From Dyadobacter subterraneus (GTDB taxonomy: Bacteria > Bacteroidota > Bacteroidia > Cytophagales > Spirosomataceae), in assembly GCF_015221875.1 (NCBI RefSeq), contig NZ_JACYGY010000001.1, forward strand, positions 3,822,501 to 3,886,500: a stretch of 64,000 nucleotides of DNA, written 5' to 3'. This document shows, piece after piece, positions 45,848 to 55,001 of this stretch. The translations under genes and the position numbers were made by a program. The stretch's first letter is position 1. Every line of letters begins with the position of its first letter. The notes under the pieces were generated by a model. That model searched no databases. It worked only from the letters and a program-made list of their open reading frames with translations, and had not been told where the DNA came from.

Positions 45848-47309
45848 ATTTGCTGACTATTCTTTTCCTATCGAGAATTTCCTTGATAGCTGCTGTAACT
45901 CTTCCGGAAGAAGGTCGTGGCGCATTTGGCTCAACAATTTTACCTTCCTGATCTATCAGAATATATCTTGGTATGCCAGTCATCAGATACAATTCCCAAA
46001 TTTCGCCTAATTGCTGGTGCTGTTTCTGATTCATATGAACTCCCCGAAATTCTTTATCCTTTTTCAACATAGCATGCCAGTCAGGAATGCTTTCATCTAT
46101 TGATACAAACAAAAAAGCGACCTGATCATTACCTTCAAAATCCTTTTGAATCTTTCTTGTAAACGGGAATTCAGTTTTGCAGGGGCCGCACCATGTCGCC
46201 CAAACATCCATATAAACGACTTTGCCTTTCAGTGCTGAAAGTGCTATTTTTCCCCCTTCCGGAGTTTCGCCAGTGAAATCAGGTGCTGGTTTCCCGGGTC
46301 CTATCGCAAGCCATTTGCTGTAAGACTTTTCCAAAGAATTAAGATATTCATCTTTTTTGGTTGTGCTTTTAAATTTCTGGTATACATAATTTGTTTCAGG
46401 AGTTATACCATTCAAAACCAAATACTTATTAATATTTTGAGCAGTCAACAACTCTTTCCAAAAATCCGGATATGCTGATTTTTGGATTTTTTCATATGCC
46501 CAAACAGGCATATGAACCTCAATTGAATCCGATGATTTGTTTTTTGACTTTTCCAAAAGCAAAGGAGCATAAATTCCATTTTCCAGGAATTGGCTGATCG
46601 CCGTCGCATAAGCACCCAACTGGTATTGAAGTGCAAGAGAATCCTTCGGGATCTTGTTGATAATTTGTTTTAGAGATAAAGGAATTTCTGCTTGATTTCC
46701 ATATTTGGGACCTGCATACTGATTTACAAAGTTAATAACCGCCAGATTCCCTTGTGCTTCCAGTACTGTGGACAGCGGGGGATCAAGACTTGAATTTTCT
46801 TTCAAATGTTTGAATAAATTTTGATACTCCAACCGAAGAGAATCAATGACGCTTAAAAATTCATCCGGTTCAAGTTGAAAATAATATTTCCCATTGCTAA
46901 TTTCATGGCTAATCCGGGCATCCCAGCACTTGACAATATATTCGTTGATTTCGGCCTCATCGCCCTCGTAGCGAAGACCCGAACGGTTTTGCAGACTATC
47001 CAAAAAGATTTCGAATTCATCACCGGGAGCAGCGAAGGCGGAGACTTCCGTATCCCCTACCGTTAGCAATCCAAAAGTTGGACGATCAAATTTAAATTCC
47101 AAAATGGCGCTTCCGGAACTGTCAAGTGTGGTTTCCAAAATTACAACCTGCTCCAAACTGACCATATCTGTCGTTAGAGCCTTAACTTTTAAATTTTTCC
47201 ACCCAGGGGCATGTACCAGGATTTTTACATTTCCGGAATCTTTTTTAGTACAGGTTGCCAGGCTAAAAATGATTAGAATCAAAAGCAGCAAGGTATTCAG
47301 TTTGTTCAT
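45846..47309 (-). CDS. TlpA-type thioredoxin-like lipoprotein
   Basis: 487 residues from ATG 47309, which starts the lipoprotein signal (MNKLNTLLLLILIIFSLATC, lipid Cys20); 34 residues upstream in the same frame are not signal-like. A domain of about 320 residues, with the DUF4369-like beta start (KILVHAPGWKNLKVKAL), precedes a thioredoxin domain with WCGPC at 373-377 and the cis-Pro TGIPRY. It would reduce or resolve disulphides on the periplasmic side. Convergent with the AHSA1 gene. Confidence 0.9.
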   Translation of the reverse strand: MNKLNTLLLLILIIFSLATCTKKDSGNVKILVHAPGWKNLKVKALTTDMVSLEQVVILETTLDSSGSAILEFKFDRPTFGLLTVGDTEVSAFAAPGDEFEIFLDSLQNRSGLRYEGDEAEINEYIVKCWDARISHEISNGKYYFQLEPDEFLSVIDSLRLEYQNLFKHLKENSSLDPPLSTVLEAQGNLAVINFVNQYAGPKYGNQAEIPLSLKQIINKIPKDSLALQYQLGAYATAISQFLENGIYAPLLLEKSKNKSSDSIEVHMPVWAYEKIQKSAYPDFWKELLTAQNINKYLVLNGITPETNYVYQKFKSTTKKDEYLNSLEKSYSKWLAIGPGKPAPDFTGETPEGGKIALSALKGKVVYMDVWATWCGPCKTEFPFTRKIQKDFEGNDQVAFLFVSIDESIPDWHAMLKKDKEFRGVHMNQKQHQQLGEIWELYLMTGIPRYILIDQEGKIVEPNAPRPSSGRVTAAIKEILDRKRIVSK

Positions 47310-47482
47310 GGCTATTTGATAGCAATATATTATCCGGAATTGCCCGAAAGTATTCAGTTTTCCTATCAGTTTTTCAAAATAGATGTGTATATATGGGACT
47401 CTGTTTTTCAACGCTTTTTGGCAGAAAACAATTTATTTAAGATTTATAAGTAAATTGACGGCTTATAATATTCTAAAATTTT

Positions 47483-48457
47483 ATGAACAAAATATTCCTG
47501 ACCACCCCAAAACACCTTTCCCGGTACTTTTTACTTCCGGCTCTTTCATTGCTAATAGCCTTTGGTTCAGCTATGGCAGGTAATCTTGTAAAACCATTGG
47601 CGTCGCCGCTTGAAGGCCGCTGGGACATCACTGTCGACGTAGCCGGAAAACCTTCTCCATCCTGGCTGGAAGTAAGACATTCGGGAAATCACACGCTGAT
47701 CGGCCAGTTTGTTGGCTTCTCGGGAAGTGCCCGTCCGATTTCGGAAGTTCATTTTAAGGATGGTAAATTATCTTTCGAAATTCCGCCGCAATGGGAAAGA
47801 GGAGATAAAAACCTGACCGTTGAAGGAACTCTTTCAGGCGATAAACTGACAGGAACGATGAACACCGTTGATGGTAAAACATACAGCTGGACAGGTGTTC
47901 GTGCACCTTCGCTTCGTAGGACTACACCACCAGTGTGGGGAAAAGCAATTCCACTGACTGGTGGAAATGAAATTAAAGGATGGCACACCGAAGGCACCAG
48001 CCAGTGGATAGCCAAAGATGGTATTTTGAAAAGCGAAAAATCAGGTGTAAATCTGATCACGGATGCAAAATACAACGATTTTAAGCTTCACGTTGAATTC
48101 CGTATTCCCAAAGGAAGTAACAGTGGCGTTTATTTAAGAGGCCGTTATGAAATGCAGGTGACAGACGGAAAAGGTCTTGAACCAGCTGTGGATCAGCTTG
48201 GAGCAGTTTATGGATTTATCAGTCCGAGCGAAATGATGGCGAAAGAGCCCGGTGAATGGCAGACTTTTGATATCACACTTTTGGGTAGAATGCTGACATT
48301 GGCTGTAAACGGTAAAACTGTAATTACAAACCAGGAAATTCCTGGAATTACCGGCGGTGCTCTGGACAGCAACGAAGGAGAACCAGGCCCATTATATATT
48401 CAGGGTGACCACGGTCCGGTTGAATACCGTAACATCGTAATTACTCCTGCTAAATAA
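47483..48457 (+). CDS. DUF1080 exported protein with N-terminal beta domain
   Basis: 324 residues. Signal peptide (ending FGSAMAG), a small lipocalin-like domain (residues about 35-145, LEGRWDITVDVAGKPSPSWLEVR, GTLSGDKLTGTMNTVDGKTYSWTG) and a DUF1080 jelly-roll (GWHTEGTSQWIAKDGILKSEKSG, FKLHVEFRIPKGSNSGVYLRGRYEMQV, GPLYIQGDHGPVEYRNIVI). The family binds or cleaves 3-keto-glycosides. Paralogue of the 18665 gene but longer at the front. Confidence 0.9.
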   Translation: MNKIFLTTPKHLSRYFLLPALSLLIAFGSAMAGNLVKPLASPLEGRWDITVDVAGKPSPSWLEVRHSGNHTLIGQFVGFSGSARPISEVHFKDGKLSFEIPPQWERGDKNLTVEGTLSGDKLTGTMNTVDGKTYSWTGVRAPSLRRTTPPVWGKAIPLTGGNEIKGWHTEGTSQWIAKDGILKSEKSGVNLITDAKYNDFKLHVEFRIPKGSNSGVYLRGRYEMQVTDGKGLEPAVDQLGAVYGFISPSEMMAKEPGEWQTFDITLLGRMLTLAVNGKTVITNQEIPGITGGALDSNEGEPGPLYIQGDHGPVEYRNIVITPAK

Positions 48458-48490
48458 GCTTTCGTTTTTACAAAATACATTAATCAGATC

Positions 48491-48522
48491 GCAGTGGTAA
48501 GTTCGTTTACCACTGCTTTTTT
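48491..48522 (+). terminator. Intrinsic terminator
   Basis: GCAGTGGTAA pairs with TTACCACTGC around a six-base loop, followed by six T residues. Confidence 0.88.
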
Positions 48523-48593
48523 ATGCCTTTTTGATTTCAATATTTCACGTTTAGATTTCATCACTATTGCATTATTTTACAAAACAAAATCAA

Positions 48594-48601
48594 TAAATTT
48601 G
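48594..48601 (+). promoter_or_regulatory. -7 box for the CAP-domain gene
   Basis: TAAATTTG; predicted initiation at about 48607. This falls at an in-frame ATG (48606), favouring the next ATG at 48624 as the usual start, unless the mRNA is leaderless. Confidence 0.45.
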
Positions 48602-48623
48602 GGAAATGTTAAGCTTATTTGCC

Positions 48624-49295
48624 ATGAGATATTTTCTAATCTTTGGAATGTTTATAGATGTATACGGACTGCTCAACAGTGGCAAGCTTGGATATTATGG
48701 CATGAACGACGAAGATTTTTTCTCCTTGCCAAAATTGCAGCAGATCATCCCCCTGTCTTCACCTGATACACTGCTATTAGACGCTGCAATTTTCCAGGCC
48801 AGCAACGAGGCGCGGCGGAAAAACGGAGTACCCATATTTACTTACGATTTCAGCCTTTATCTTTCTTCGTCCAATCATGCACGTTCTATGATCGTCAATA
48901 ATTTTTATAATCACAAAAATCCATACAGCGCTTTTGAGAGAACAGCGGATAAAAGGATTGAGCTGATTACCAAGCGTTTCATGCGAACAGCAGAAAACAT
49001 TGGCCAGTACCAGACACTCGTCACCAAACAGTTTTTTGGTGTTCGCTGGGATTCTCAGCAACGGCGTTATCAATTCATCGACCTGGAAGATAATATAATT
49101 TGTCAGCCCTTTACATACGCAGATTATGCCCACCATTGCGTGAGACAATGGATGGAATCTACCCCACACCGGGAAAATCTCTTAAATAAAAACTATACTT
49201 ATTTGGGTTGTGCAGCCAGATTAAGTGCAGCACCCTATCAGGAGAGGCGAGCACCGTATGGAAGACTTGTTCAAAATTTTGGTGGAGAAAAGTGA
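48624..49295 (+). CDS. CAP-domain (SCP/PR-1-like) protein
   Basis: 223 residues from ATG 48624; ATG 48606 (six more residues) is the alternative. A hydrophobic start (MRYFLIFGMFIDVYGLL) may anchor or export it. The CAP fold is shown by EARRKNGVPIFTYDFSLYLSSSNHARSMIVNNFYNHKNP, TAENIGQYQ and YADYAHHCVRQWMESTPHRENLLNKNYTYLGCA, with His residues at the usual cavity positions. Bacterial CAP proteins have poorly defined, extracytoplasmic functions. Confidence 0.85.
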   Translation: MRYFLIFGMFIDVYGLLNSGKLGYYGMNDEDFFSLPKLQQIIPLSSPDTLLLDAAIFQASNEARRKNGVPIFTYDFSLYLSSSNHARSMIVNNFYNHKNPYSAFERTADKRIELITKRFMRTAENIGQYQTLVTKQFFGVRWDSQQRRYQFIDLEDNIICQPFTYADYAHHCVRQWMESTPHRENLLNKNYTYLGCAARLSAAPYQERRAPYGRLVQNFGGEK

Positions 49296-49361
49296 TGGAA
49301 TGTCACTGATGCATACTATATTAACACAAATATTTGCATCATCAATTTTACTCTATCCGTT

Positions 49362-49949
49362 ATGAAAAACCTCTTCTTTTTAAGTATTGTAACTTTGTTA
49401 AATTTTGACTGTTTTGCGCAGAACAGCCATACTTTATTTCTTACCTATGCGCTCTCCAATCCCGAACCCGTTTATAATGGACATGTAGATGGCGGTGCTG
49501 GCTACAAACCGGAAGCGTCAAACTCTTTTGGAATAAGATATTTGATGAAAAGCACCAAAATTGTCACACTAGAAACCGGAATCGAATATTCAAATTATCA
49601 TTTCAAGCTGGATTACGTAGATGATCCGCGTATAAACATCCCCTACATACAGAAAACAGCTAAGCTTATTTCAATTCCCGTCTACGCCCATTTGACTTTC
49701 CTGAGATATTTTTTTATAAATGGTGGTGCGATAGTCGACACGGAAATTAATAAAAAAGAAAACGAAATTAATAAACAATCCGGTATTGGCTTCGGACTTG
49801 GAGCCGGCTTGAAATTTAAATTCAAACATGTAGCCATTTTTGCCAATTCGTTTTTTGAAAGACATGCACTTATTGGAAGTTCACAACAGGGAACCAGACG
49901 AAGTCTGATCAATTCAGGTGGCCGGCTCGGTATCGGTTATTCTTTTTAA
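49362..49949 (+). CDS. Outer-membrane beta-barrel protein
   Basis: 195 residues with a signal peptide ending CFAQ. Alternating strand patterns (FGIRYLMKSTKIVTLETGIEYSNYHFKL, LISIPVYAHLTFLRYFFINGGAIVDTEI, GIGFGLGAGLKFKFKHVAIFANSFFERHAL) and a C-terminal GGRLGIGYSF suit an eight-strand PorT-like barrel. Convergent with the GT39 gene. Confidence 0.8.
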   Translation: MKNLFFLSIVTLLNFDCFAQNSHTLFLTYALSNPEPVYNGHVDGGAGYKPEASNSFGIRYLMKSTKIVTLETGIEYSNYHFKLDYVDDPRINIPYIQKTAKLISIPVYAHLTFLRYFFINGGAIVDTEINKKENEINKQSGIGFGLGAGLKFKFKHVAIFANSFFERHALIGSSQQGTRRSLINSGGRLGIGYSF

Positions 49950-49959
49950 CTGCTGCTTC

Positions 49960-51624
49960 TCAGTCAACATCAGAATCATTAATATAGAGCAGGTATCTTG
50001 TTTCAAGTGCCTGCCCTCTTTTTTTGTGGTCCAGAAATCCCAATTTAAGTTTTGTAATATGGAAATTTTTGGAAGTAGAAACGATTTCCGCATCAATCCC
50101 AGACCGGATCAGACTATCGCCTATTGCCGCAGATGTGTATAAATAACACGGATTTTCACCGATAAAATCACCAAGCTGATTACTGTTTTTGATAAGATTA
50201 ACTCCACCTGGCGAATAAAATTCGAAGGCATAAGAAAAGGATTGATACGAAGCGACAGGAATCTCATCATCGTCTTTTGAAATCATTTTAGCCGCGCTTG
50301 CGCCTGATTGATATTGAAGTAAAAAGGGATAAAAAAATACGAATAGAAAAATATACAGCATCAAGGCAGTGGCATATCCCAGGAAAAGTATTTTTCTCAG
50401 GATGATTTTATCTTTGAAAAACGCAGAAAGAAGCGTTATCGAAATTGCCATAACGGCCCCAATCCACGCATTTTGAATATTGGTAATGTAAAAAAGATAC
50501 AAAATCAAACCACATAAAATATACAAAAGTCCGCTTTGAATATTTGCAAACCAGCCAAGTATCGGGTCGTTTGCTTTTTGATATAAAAAATACGCAGTAA
50601 CGATTGCGAAGTAGGGAAATTCTATGACGATATAATGCGGCAATTGAAATTTTGACAAAGAAAAAAGCAAAAAAGTAACCAGCGCACTCCCATAAAGTAT
50701 CCAGCGTGAAGAATTGTTGTCTCTTTCATATCTGAATAAATAGACCATTCCTCCAACCAATCCGGCCGACCAGGGCAGAAATGCCCATAAGGTGGTATGC
50801 AAAAAGAAACTAATATCTCCGCTTCCCTTGATAGGGCCGGTATTAAAAAAACGTCCGAACTGACTATCCCAGAAAAAGAATTGAAGACCGGAAACATTTT
50901 GCCTCCCGAAAACTATTTTTTCAGGATGCAGATCAAACTGAACGTATAAGCTATATAATTCAGGTAATATAAAAATGAAAGAAAGTGTCAGCATTATCCA
51001 CCAGCGATAATTCAAAAACTGCTTCCATTCCTTTGCGATGACTAAGAAAATGACCCAACCGGAACCAATGGTTATCAAAATAAAAATTCCTTTGGTCATT
51101 ACTGCACAGGCAATAAAAAATGCCGCAGCAACGATATGAAGCCAGTGTTTGCCTTTGTAAATATTGAGCATGTGCCAGATCGCAGCAATGGTGCAAGCCG
51201 TCAGATAAGGTTCGGCACGAACATCAAAATTGGCAAGTGTGCTATGAAGCGCCACTGTATAAAGCAGCAACGCGATTTTCGCAACAGTTGCATTAAATAA
51301 ATCCCGGGCGGTAACATAGGTATAAAAAAGGCTTAAAAGCCAGAAAGCAAAAGCCGGAAACTTGTAGGCAAAACCGTTTATGCCAAAAATTTTGTAACTG
51401 ATAGCCGCCATCCAGAAAGGAAAATGTGGCTTGTCAAGCCAGTCGTGCCCGTCTCCGTATAAATTGATCCAGTCGTTGTGAAGGACAATGTGTTTGGCAA
51501 TTGTGGCGTATAAGGCTCCATCGGGCTCCATCACATCAAGCCACAATCCGGGCATATTGAGTAATATTCCGATTAAAAGCAACCATGGGAAATAGCGCTG
51601 CAAAGAAAGTTCGGTAGTTTTCAT
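49960..51624 (-). CDS. GT39-family (ArnT-like) glycosyltransferase
   Basis: 554 residues, about twelve membrane helices. The first extracytoplasmic loop carries MEPDGALYATIAKHI, where the acidic pair fits the catalytic site of PMT/ArnT enzymes, and DWLDKPHFPFWMAAISYKIFG, both hallmarks. It would move a lipid-linked sugar to lipid A, protein or another acceptor on the periplasmic side. Acceptor unknown. No aminoarabinose genes nearby. Confidence 0.9.
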   Translation of the reverse strand: MKTTELSLQRYFPWLLLIGILLNMPGLWLDVMEPDGALYATIAKHIVLHNDWINLYGDGHDWLDKPHFPFWMAAISYKIFGINGFAYKFPAFAFWLLSLFYTYVTARDLFNATVAKIALLLYTVALHSTLANFDVRAEPYLTACTIAAIWHMLNIYKGKHWLHIVAAAFFIACAVMTKGIFILITIGSGWVIFLVIAKEWKQFLNYRWWIMLTLSFIFILPELYSLYVQFDLHPEKIVFGRQNVSGLQFFFWDSQFGRFFNTGPIKGSGDISFFLHTTLWAFLPWSAGLVGGMVYLFRYERDNNSSRWILYGSALVTFLLFSLSKFQLPHYIVIEFPYFAIVTAYFLYQKANDPILGWFANIQSGLLYILCGLILYLFYITNIQNAWIGAVMAISITLLSAFFKDKIILRKILFLGYATALMLYIFLFVFFYPFLLQYQSGASAAKMISKDDDEIPVASYQSFSYAFEFYSPGGVNLIKNSNQLGDFIGENPCYLYTSAAIGDSLIRSGIDAEIVSTSKNFHITKLKLGFLDHKKRGQALETRYLLYINDSDVD

Positions 51625-51929
51625 AAGCTGGATTTTTCGTATTTCTGTTCAATGATAAATGTTTAAACGGAGTAAAATCCCGGTCAGAATCATTGATTAC
51701 AAAATGATAATATTAGCAGGTACGCAGCCCGTGGCCGGATTTATGCAGGGAGTCCGATAAAAATTTGAAAGTAGCAATCACTTCGCGGTAAGTCAGAACA
51801 GTTACTCTCTGCTGCCTGTATTATGTTGAGATACGTAATCATGGCATTTGAAGAAAAAAATTCGACATCAATACAGCTTAATCCGCCAACGAAAAAGTCA
51901 AAAATCATTGATTATTTTTTGCTAATACA

Positions 51930-51962
51930 TTGACAAATAGCACTCTAAAATAATTATATTTG
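51930..51962 (+). promoter_or_regulatory. Promoter with -33 TTG and -7 TATATTTG
   Basis: TTG at 51930-51932 and TATATTTG at 51955-51962 with a 22-base gap, the best-matched promoter in the window. Initiation near 51968 leaves a 220-base leader before the LytTR gene; the leader contains an ATAAAGTC/GACTTTAT inverted pair. Confidence 0.55.
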
Positions 51963-52191
51963 AATTTCAAGACGTTTGAATAAAGTCAGGTCTGCAAACT
52001 GATCCTACCCTCCAGGACTTTATCAAAAAAAAAATTTAAAAAAATTTCAATTCCTGTTACCCTCCTCCAATAGTATCCCGACTAACCTATTACCATCAGA
52101 AAGGATGAAATAAAAATCAGCCTTCTGATGCATTATAATTCAATTTCAAACACTATTCAGATCAGTATTTTTATTAACCCGGCCCCTGAAA

Positions 52192-52608
52192 ATGGGTCTT
52201 AACCTTTACAACGCGATGAAAACTTTATTAAACCAACCTTTTGAAAATCTTTCAATCACAACCAGAAAAAAAACAGGAAATGTTATCAATGTCCATTTGG
52301 GATGTAAGATACTTTTACTGGAATTTCATGAAATCGTTTATCTTGAAGGAGATGGCAATTACACATACGTATATACCACACAAGGCAAACGCTACCTTGT
52401 TTCAAAGACAATGAAAGCCATCCAGAAAATCCTGAATGCGGACTTTCTTCGGATACATAAATCTTACATGATCAACCCTATGCACCTTCTGGCGCGTATA
52501 AATCCTGACAGGGTTGTTTTAAACGGAGGCAAACAATTACCTATTGCCCGCAGAAGAATCGTAGAAATCCAGGAAACACTTGCCGGCGAATATCTGAATG
52601 TTGGCTGA
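52192..52608 (+). CDS. LytTR-type DNA-binding protein without receiver
   Basis: 138 residues (ATG at 52216 possible). A single LytTR domain occupies residues 45-135: LEFHEIVYLEGDGNYTYVYTTQGKRYLVSKTMKAIQKIL, FLRIHKSYMINPMHLLARINPDRVVLNGGKQLPIARRR. No CheY-like receiver precedes it, unlike the usual two-component LytTR regulators. Preceded by a long AT-rich leader. Confidence 0.9.
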   Translation: MGLNLYNAMKTLLNQPFENLSITTRKKTGNVINVHLGCKILLLEFHEIVYLEGDGNYTYVYTTQGKRYLVSKTMKAIQKILNADFLRIHKSYMINPMHLLARINPDRVVLNGGKQLPIARRRIVEIQETLAGEYLNVG

Positions 52609-52753
52609 TTGAATGCCAGGAATTTGTTTGACAGACAAGCCGGATTAAGTAAAATGAGCAGGAATTTCCCTTTGAATAATCAGGTAAGAATAACATTGAT
52701 TTTCACTAAATTAACAGTCTGATTACATTCCTGTTCATCAAACTTATACTGAT

Positions 52754-53866
52754 ATGAAAAAAATGTATTTCCCTCTGGCCGTTGTTTGCGCCGGACTGAC
52801 CTTACTGGCTGGAACGAGCCGCCTTGTTCATGGAAAATATGGTCTTAGTCTGGGAACTCCTGAAATAAAATCGATCAATTCACTCGCTTTCGGGCCGGAT
52901 GGGATTTTGTTCATCGGTGATTCTAAAAGTGCCACGATATTTGCTGTGGATACAAAAGACGCAGCGGCAAATAACCAGGCTACCGAGGTTGAAATTAAAA
53001 ATATCGACCAGAAAATTGCAGCATTGCTCGGAACAACACCGGAAAATATCACGATTCAGGATATAGCCGTTAATCCGGTTTCAAAAAATGTGTACTGCGC
53101 GGTACAGTCTGCTGACGGAACACCCGTTTTATTTAAAATTGAAGGTGGCAAAATCACACCGGTCAGTACAAAGAATATCCAGTTTTCAAGTCTGGCGCTT
53201 AACAACGTTCCTTCGGAAGATGCTAAGGACAAAAGAGGCACACCGATCCGGGTTTCAGCTATTTCGGATATTGGTTTTTCCGACGGGAAAGTTTTGGTAA
53301 GCGGTTTGTCCGGTCAGGAATTCAACTCAACTTTTAGAAGTATACCTTTTCCATTTACAGACAAACAGGATCAGGCAATGCTCGAAATATATCATGCCGC
53401 GCATGGAAAATATGAAACCCTGGCTCCTATCCGCACTTTCACAACTGCAGACATCAACGGTAAGAAATATCTGGTAGCAAGTTATACCTGCACACCTCTG
53501 GTATTGTTTCCGATGGACGAACTTAAAGCCGGAAGTCACGTAAAAGGCAGAACAGTGGCAGAAATGGGCAGTGGAAATTCTCCCGTGGATATGGTGACAA
53601 TGAAAAAGGGCGGCGACTCGTTTTTGATGATGGCAAATTCTGCCCGACCTGTTTTCAAAGTAAAATACAAAAACATCGAAGCTTATCAGGGATCGCTTAC
53701 AACGCCGGTAGAAGAAAGTTTTGCAACAGCTGGTGTTGATTTTGTGTCTTTGCCGGTAACCAATGTAGTGCAGCTGGACAAACTGGACGATACGCGCATG
53801 ATTTTGCTCCAACGCAAATCCAACGGCAGCTTAGACTTATGGACTTCAAGTGAGAGATATTTGTAG
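52754..53866 (+). CDS. Exported beta-propeller-like protein, unknown function
   Basis: 370 residues with a signal peptide (MKKMYFPLAVVCAGLTLLAG). Repeats such as INSLAFGPDGILFIGDSKSATIFAVDT and IQDIAVNPVSKNVYCAVQ resemble beta-propeller blades, and the rest (FSDGKVLVSGLSGQEFNSTFRSIPFPFTD, NGKKYLVASYTCTPLVLFPMDEL) keeps the pattern. No catalytic motif identified. It overlaps the downstream lipoprotein reading frame by 17 bases and is followed by a perfect hairpin. Confidence 0.8.
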   Translation: MKKMYFPLAVVCAGLTLLAGTSRLVHGKYGLSLGTPEIKSINSLAFGPDGILFIGDSKSATIFAVDTKDAAANNQATEVEIKNIDQKIAALLGTTPENITIQDIAVNPVSKNVYCAVQSADGTPVLFKIEGGKITPVSTKNIQFSSLALNNVPSEDAKDKRGTPIRVSAISDIGFSDGKVLVSGLSGQEFNSTFRSIPFPFTDKQDQAMLEIYHAAHGKYETLAPIRTFTTADINGKKYLVASYTCTPLVLFPMDELKAGSHVKGRTVAEMGSGNSPVDMVTMKKGGDSFLMMANSARPVFKVKYKNIEAYQGSLTTPVEESFATAGVDFVSLPVTNVVQLDKLDDTRMILLQRKSNGSLDLWTSSERYL

Positions 53867-54980
53867 AAAATATTTTGTGATACTGATCAGGCTGTGCAAA
53901 ATGCACAGCCTGATCTTTTTTATTATAATACTTCAATCCTGCGCGGACAAAAATGATGCCGGCAAAACTTCTTTAATCTGGAAAGATCAAAAAGCAGTCG
54001 GCATTTCTTTTCCTTTAAAATATACCAGGAACATTTCTTCGGATTCTATTGCTGCGTTTACTGAGGTACGACTGCTTTCCGAAAACAAATCCGTTGGAAT
54101 TTTGGGAGAATTTTCGATTGCCGATCAAAGGGTTTTATTTAATCCCTTAATCCCATTCACACACGGACTTTCGTATGAGATCGTGGTTAAAGGAAAACAA
54201 GTGGATATTTTTGACATTCCAAAAAATGAATCAGCCAAGGCTTCAACTGTGATTGGAATTTTTCCATCAGCGGATACTTTGCCAGAAAATCTTTTGAAAA
54301 TTTATCTTCATTTCTCACAGCCGATGCGCGAAGGGCAGTCGGCCAAGTATGTGACTTTGCTGAAAAATAATTCTGATACGGTTAAAGCTGCTTTCCTTGA
54401 TCTTCAACCAGAACTTTGGAATCCCGAAAGAACAGTTCTGACGCTGTGGCTTGATCCCGGCAGAATCAAACGTGATTTAATTCCTAACAAACTTCTGGGA
54501 GCACCTTTGAAAAAAAATGCCTCTTATAAAATCATAGTGTCCAAAGACTGGACCGATGTATCAGGAAATTCATTAAACCAGTCATTTACCAAAACATTTA
54601 TCACAACCGGTCGCGATAGTATATCGCCAGATCCTGCGCACTGGACAATACTGTCACCGAAAAAAGGTACATCAGAATCTTTCAAAATTGATTTTCAAGA
54701 ATCCCTGGACCATAGTGTTTTGTTGGAAACACTCTCGGTTAAAAACGAAAAAGGTGAAATAATTTCTGGCAAATGGCAAATTTTGGACTACGAAAAAGCT
54801 TGTCTGTTTGTTCCTGAGCAAAAATGGATTTCAGGAAATTATGCTCTTCGCATTGAAACCAAATTGGAAGATCTCGCAGGAAATAATCTTAACCGACCTT
54901 TTGACAGAGATATTACCAAAAAGGAAAACAAGAAAAAGCTGGGAGATTTTATTGAAATTTCGTTTCATATTAAATACTAA
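53850..54980 (+). CDS. Lipoprotein with Ig-like domains, unknown
   Basis: Up to 376 residues from GTG 53850, or 359 from ATG 53901, which begins a lipoprotein signal (MHSLIFFIIILQSC). The rest contains two or three beta-rich modules of the SbsA/Ig-like type: AAFTEVRLLSENKSVGILGEFSIADQRVLFNPLIPFTHGLSYEIVVKG and KIYLHFSQPMREGQSAKYVTLL, ending LEDLAGNNLNRPFDRD. Role unknown. It is paired with the propeller gene, overlapping it by 17 bases if started at GTG. The ATG lies within a terminator-shaped hairpin. Confidence 0.8.
   Translation: MRDICRKYFVILIRLCKMHSLIFFIIILQSCADKNDAGKTSLIWKDQKAVGISFPLKYTRNISSDSIAAFTEVRLLSENKSVGILGEFSIADQRVLFNPLIPFTHGLSYEIVVKGKQVDIFDIPKNESAKASTVIGIFPSADTLPENLLKIYLHFSQPMREGQSAKYVTLLKNNSDTVKAAFLDLQPELWNPERTVLTLWLDPGRIKRDLIPNKLLGAPLKKNASYKIIVSKDWTDVSGNSLNQSFTKTFITTGRDSISPDPAHWTILSPKKGTSESFKIDFQESLDHSVLLETLSVKNEKGEIISGKWQILDYEKACLFVPEQKWISGNYALRIETKLEDLAGNNLNRPFDRDITKKENKKKLGDFIEISFHIKY
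53885..53921 (+). terminator. Perfect hairpin with T-tract inside the next gene's start
   Basis: GATCAGGCTGTGCA (53885-53898) pairs perfectly with TGCACAGCCTGATC (53902-53915) around AAA, followed by six T residues. It has every mark of an intrinsic terminator for the propeller gene, yet the next gene reads through it: the ATG at 53901-53903 sits at the loop. Confidence 0.85.
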
Positions 54981-55001
54981 TAACGAACTATTCCTTTTTT
55001 A

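Noticed and set aside
51841..51933. 30-codon frame (MAFEEKNSTSIQLNPP...) upstream of the LytTR promoter
   Set aside because: Codon pattern looks coding, but it is short, has no domain and no promoter or terminator of its own; could be a relic.
52010..52050. ATAAAGTC/GACTTTAT hairpin as a terminator
   Set aside because: On the plus strand it is followed by A residues, not T; on the minus strand the T-run precedes the stem.
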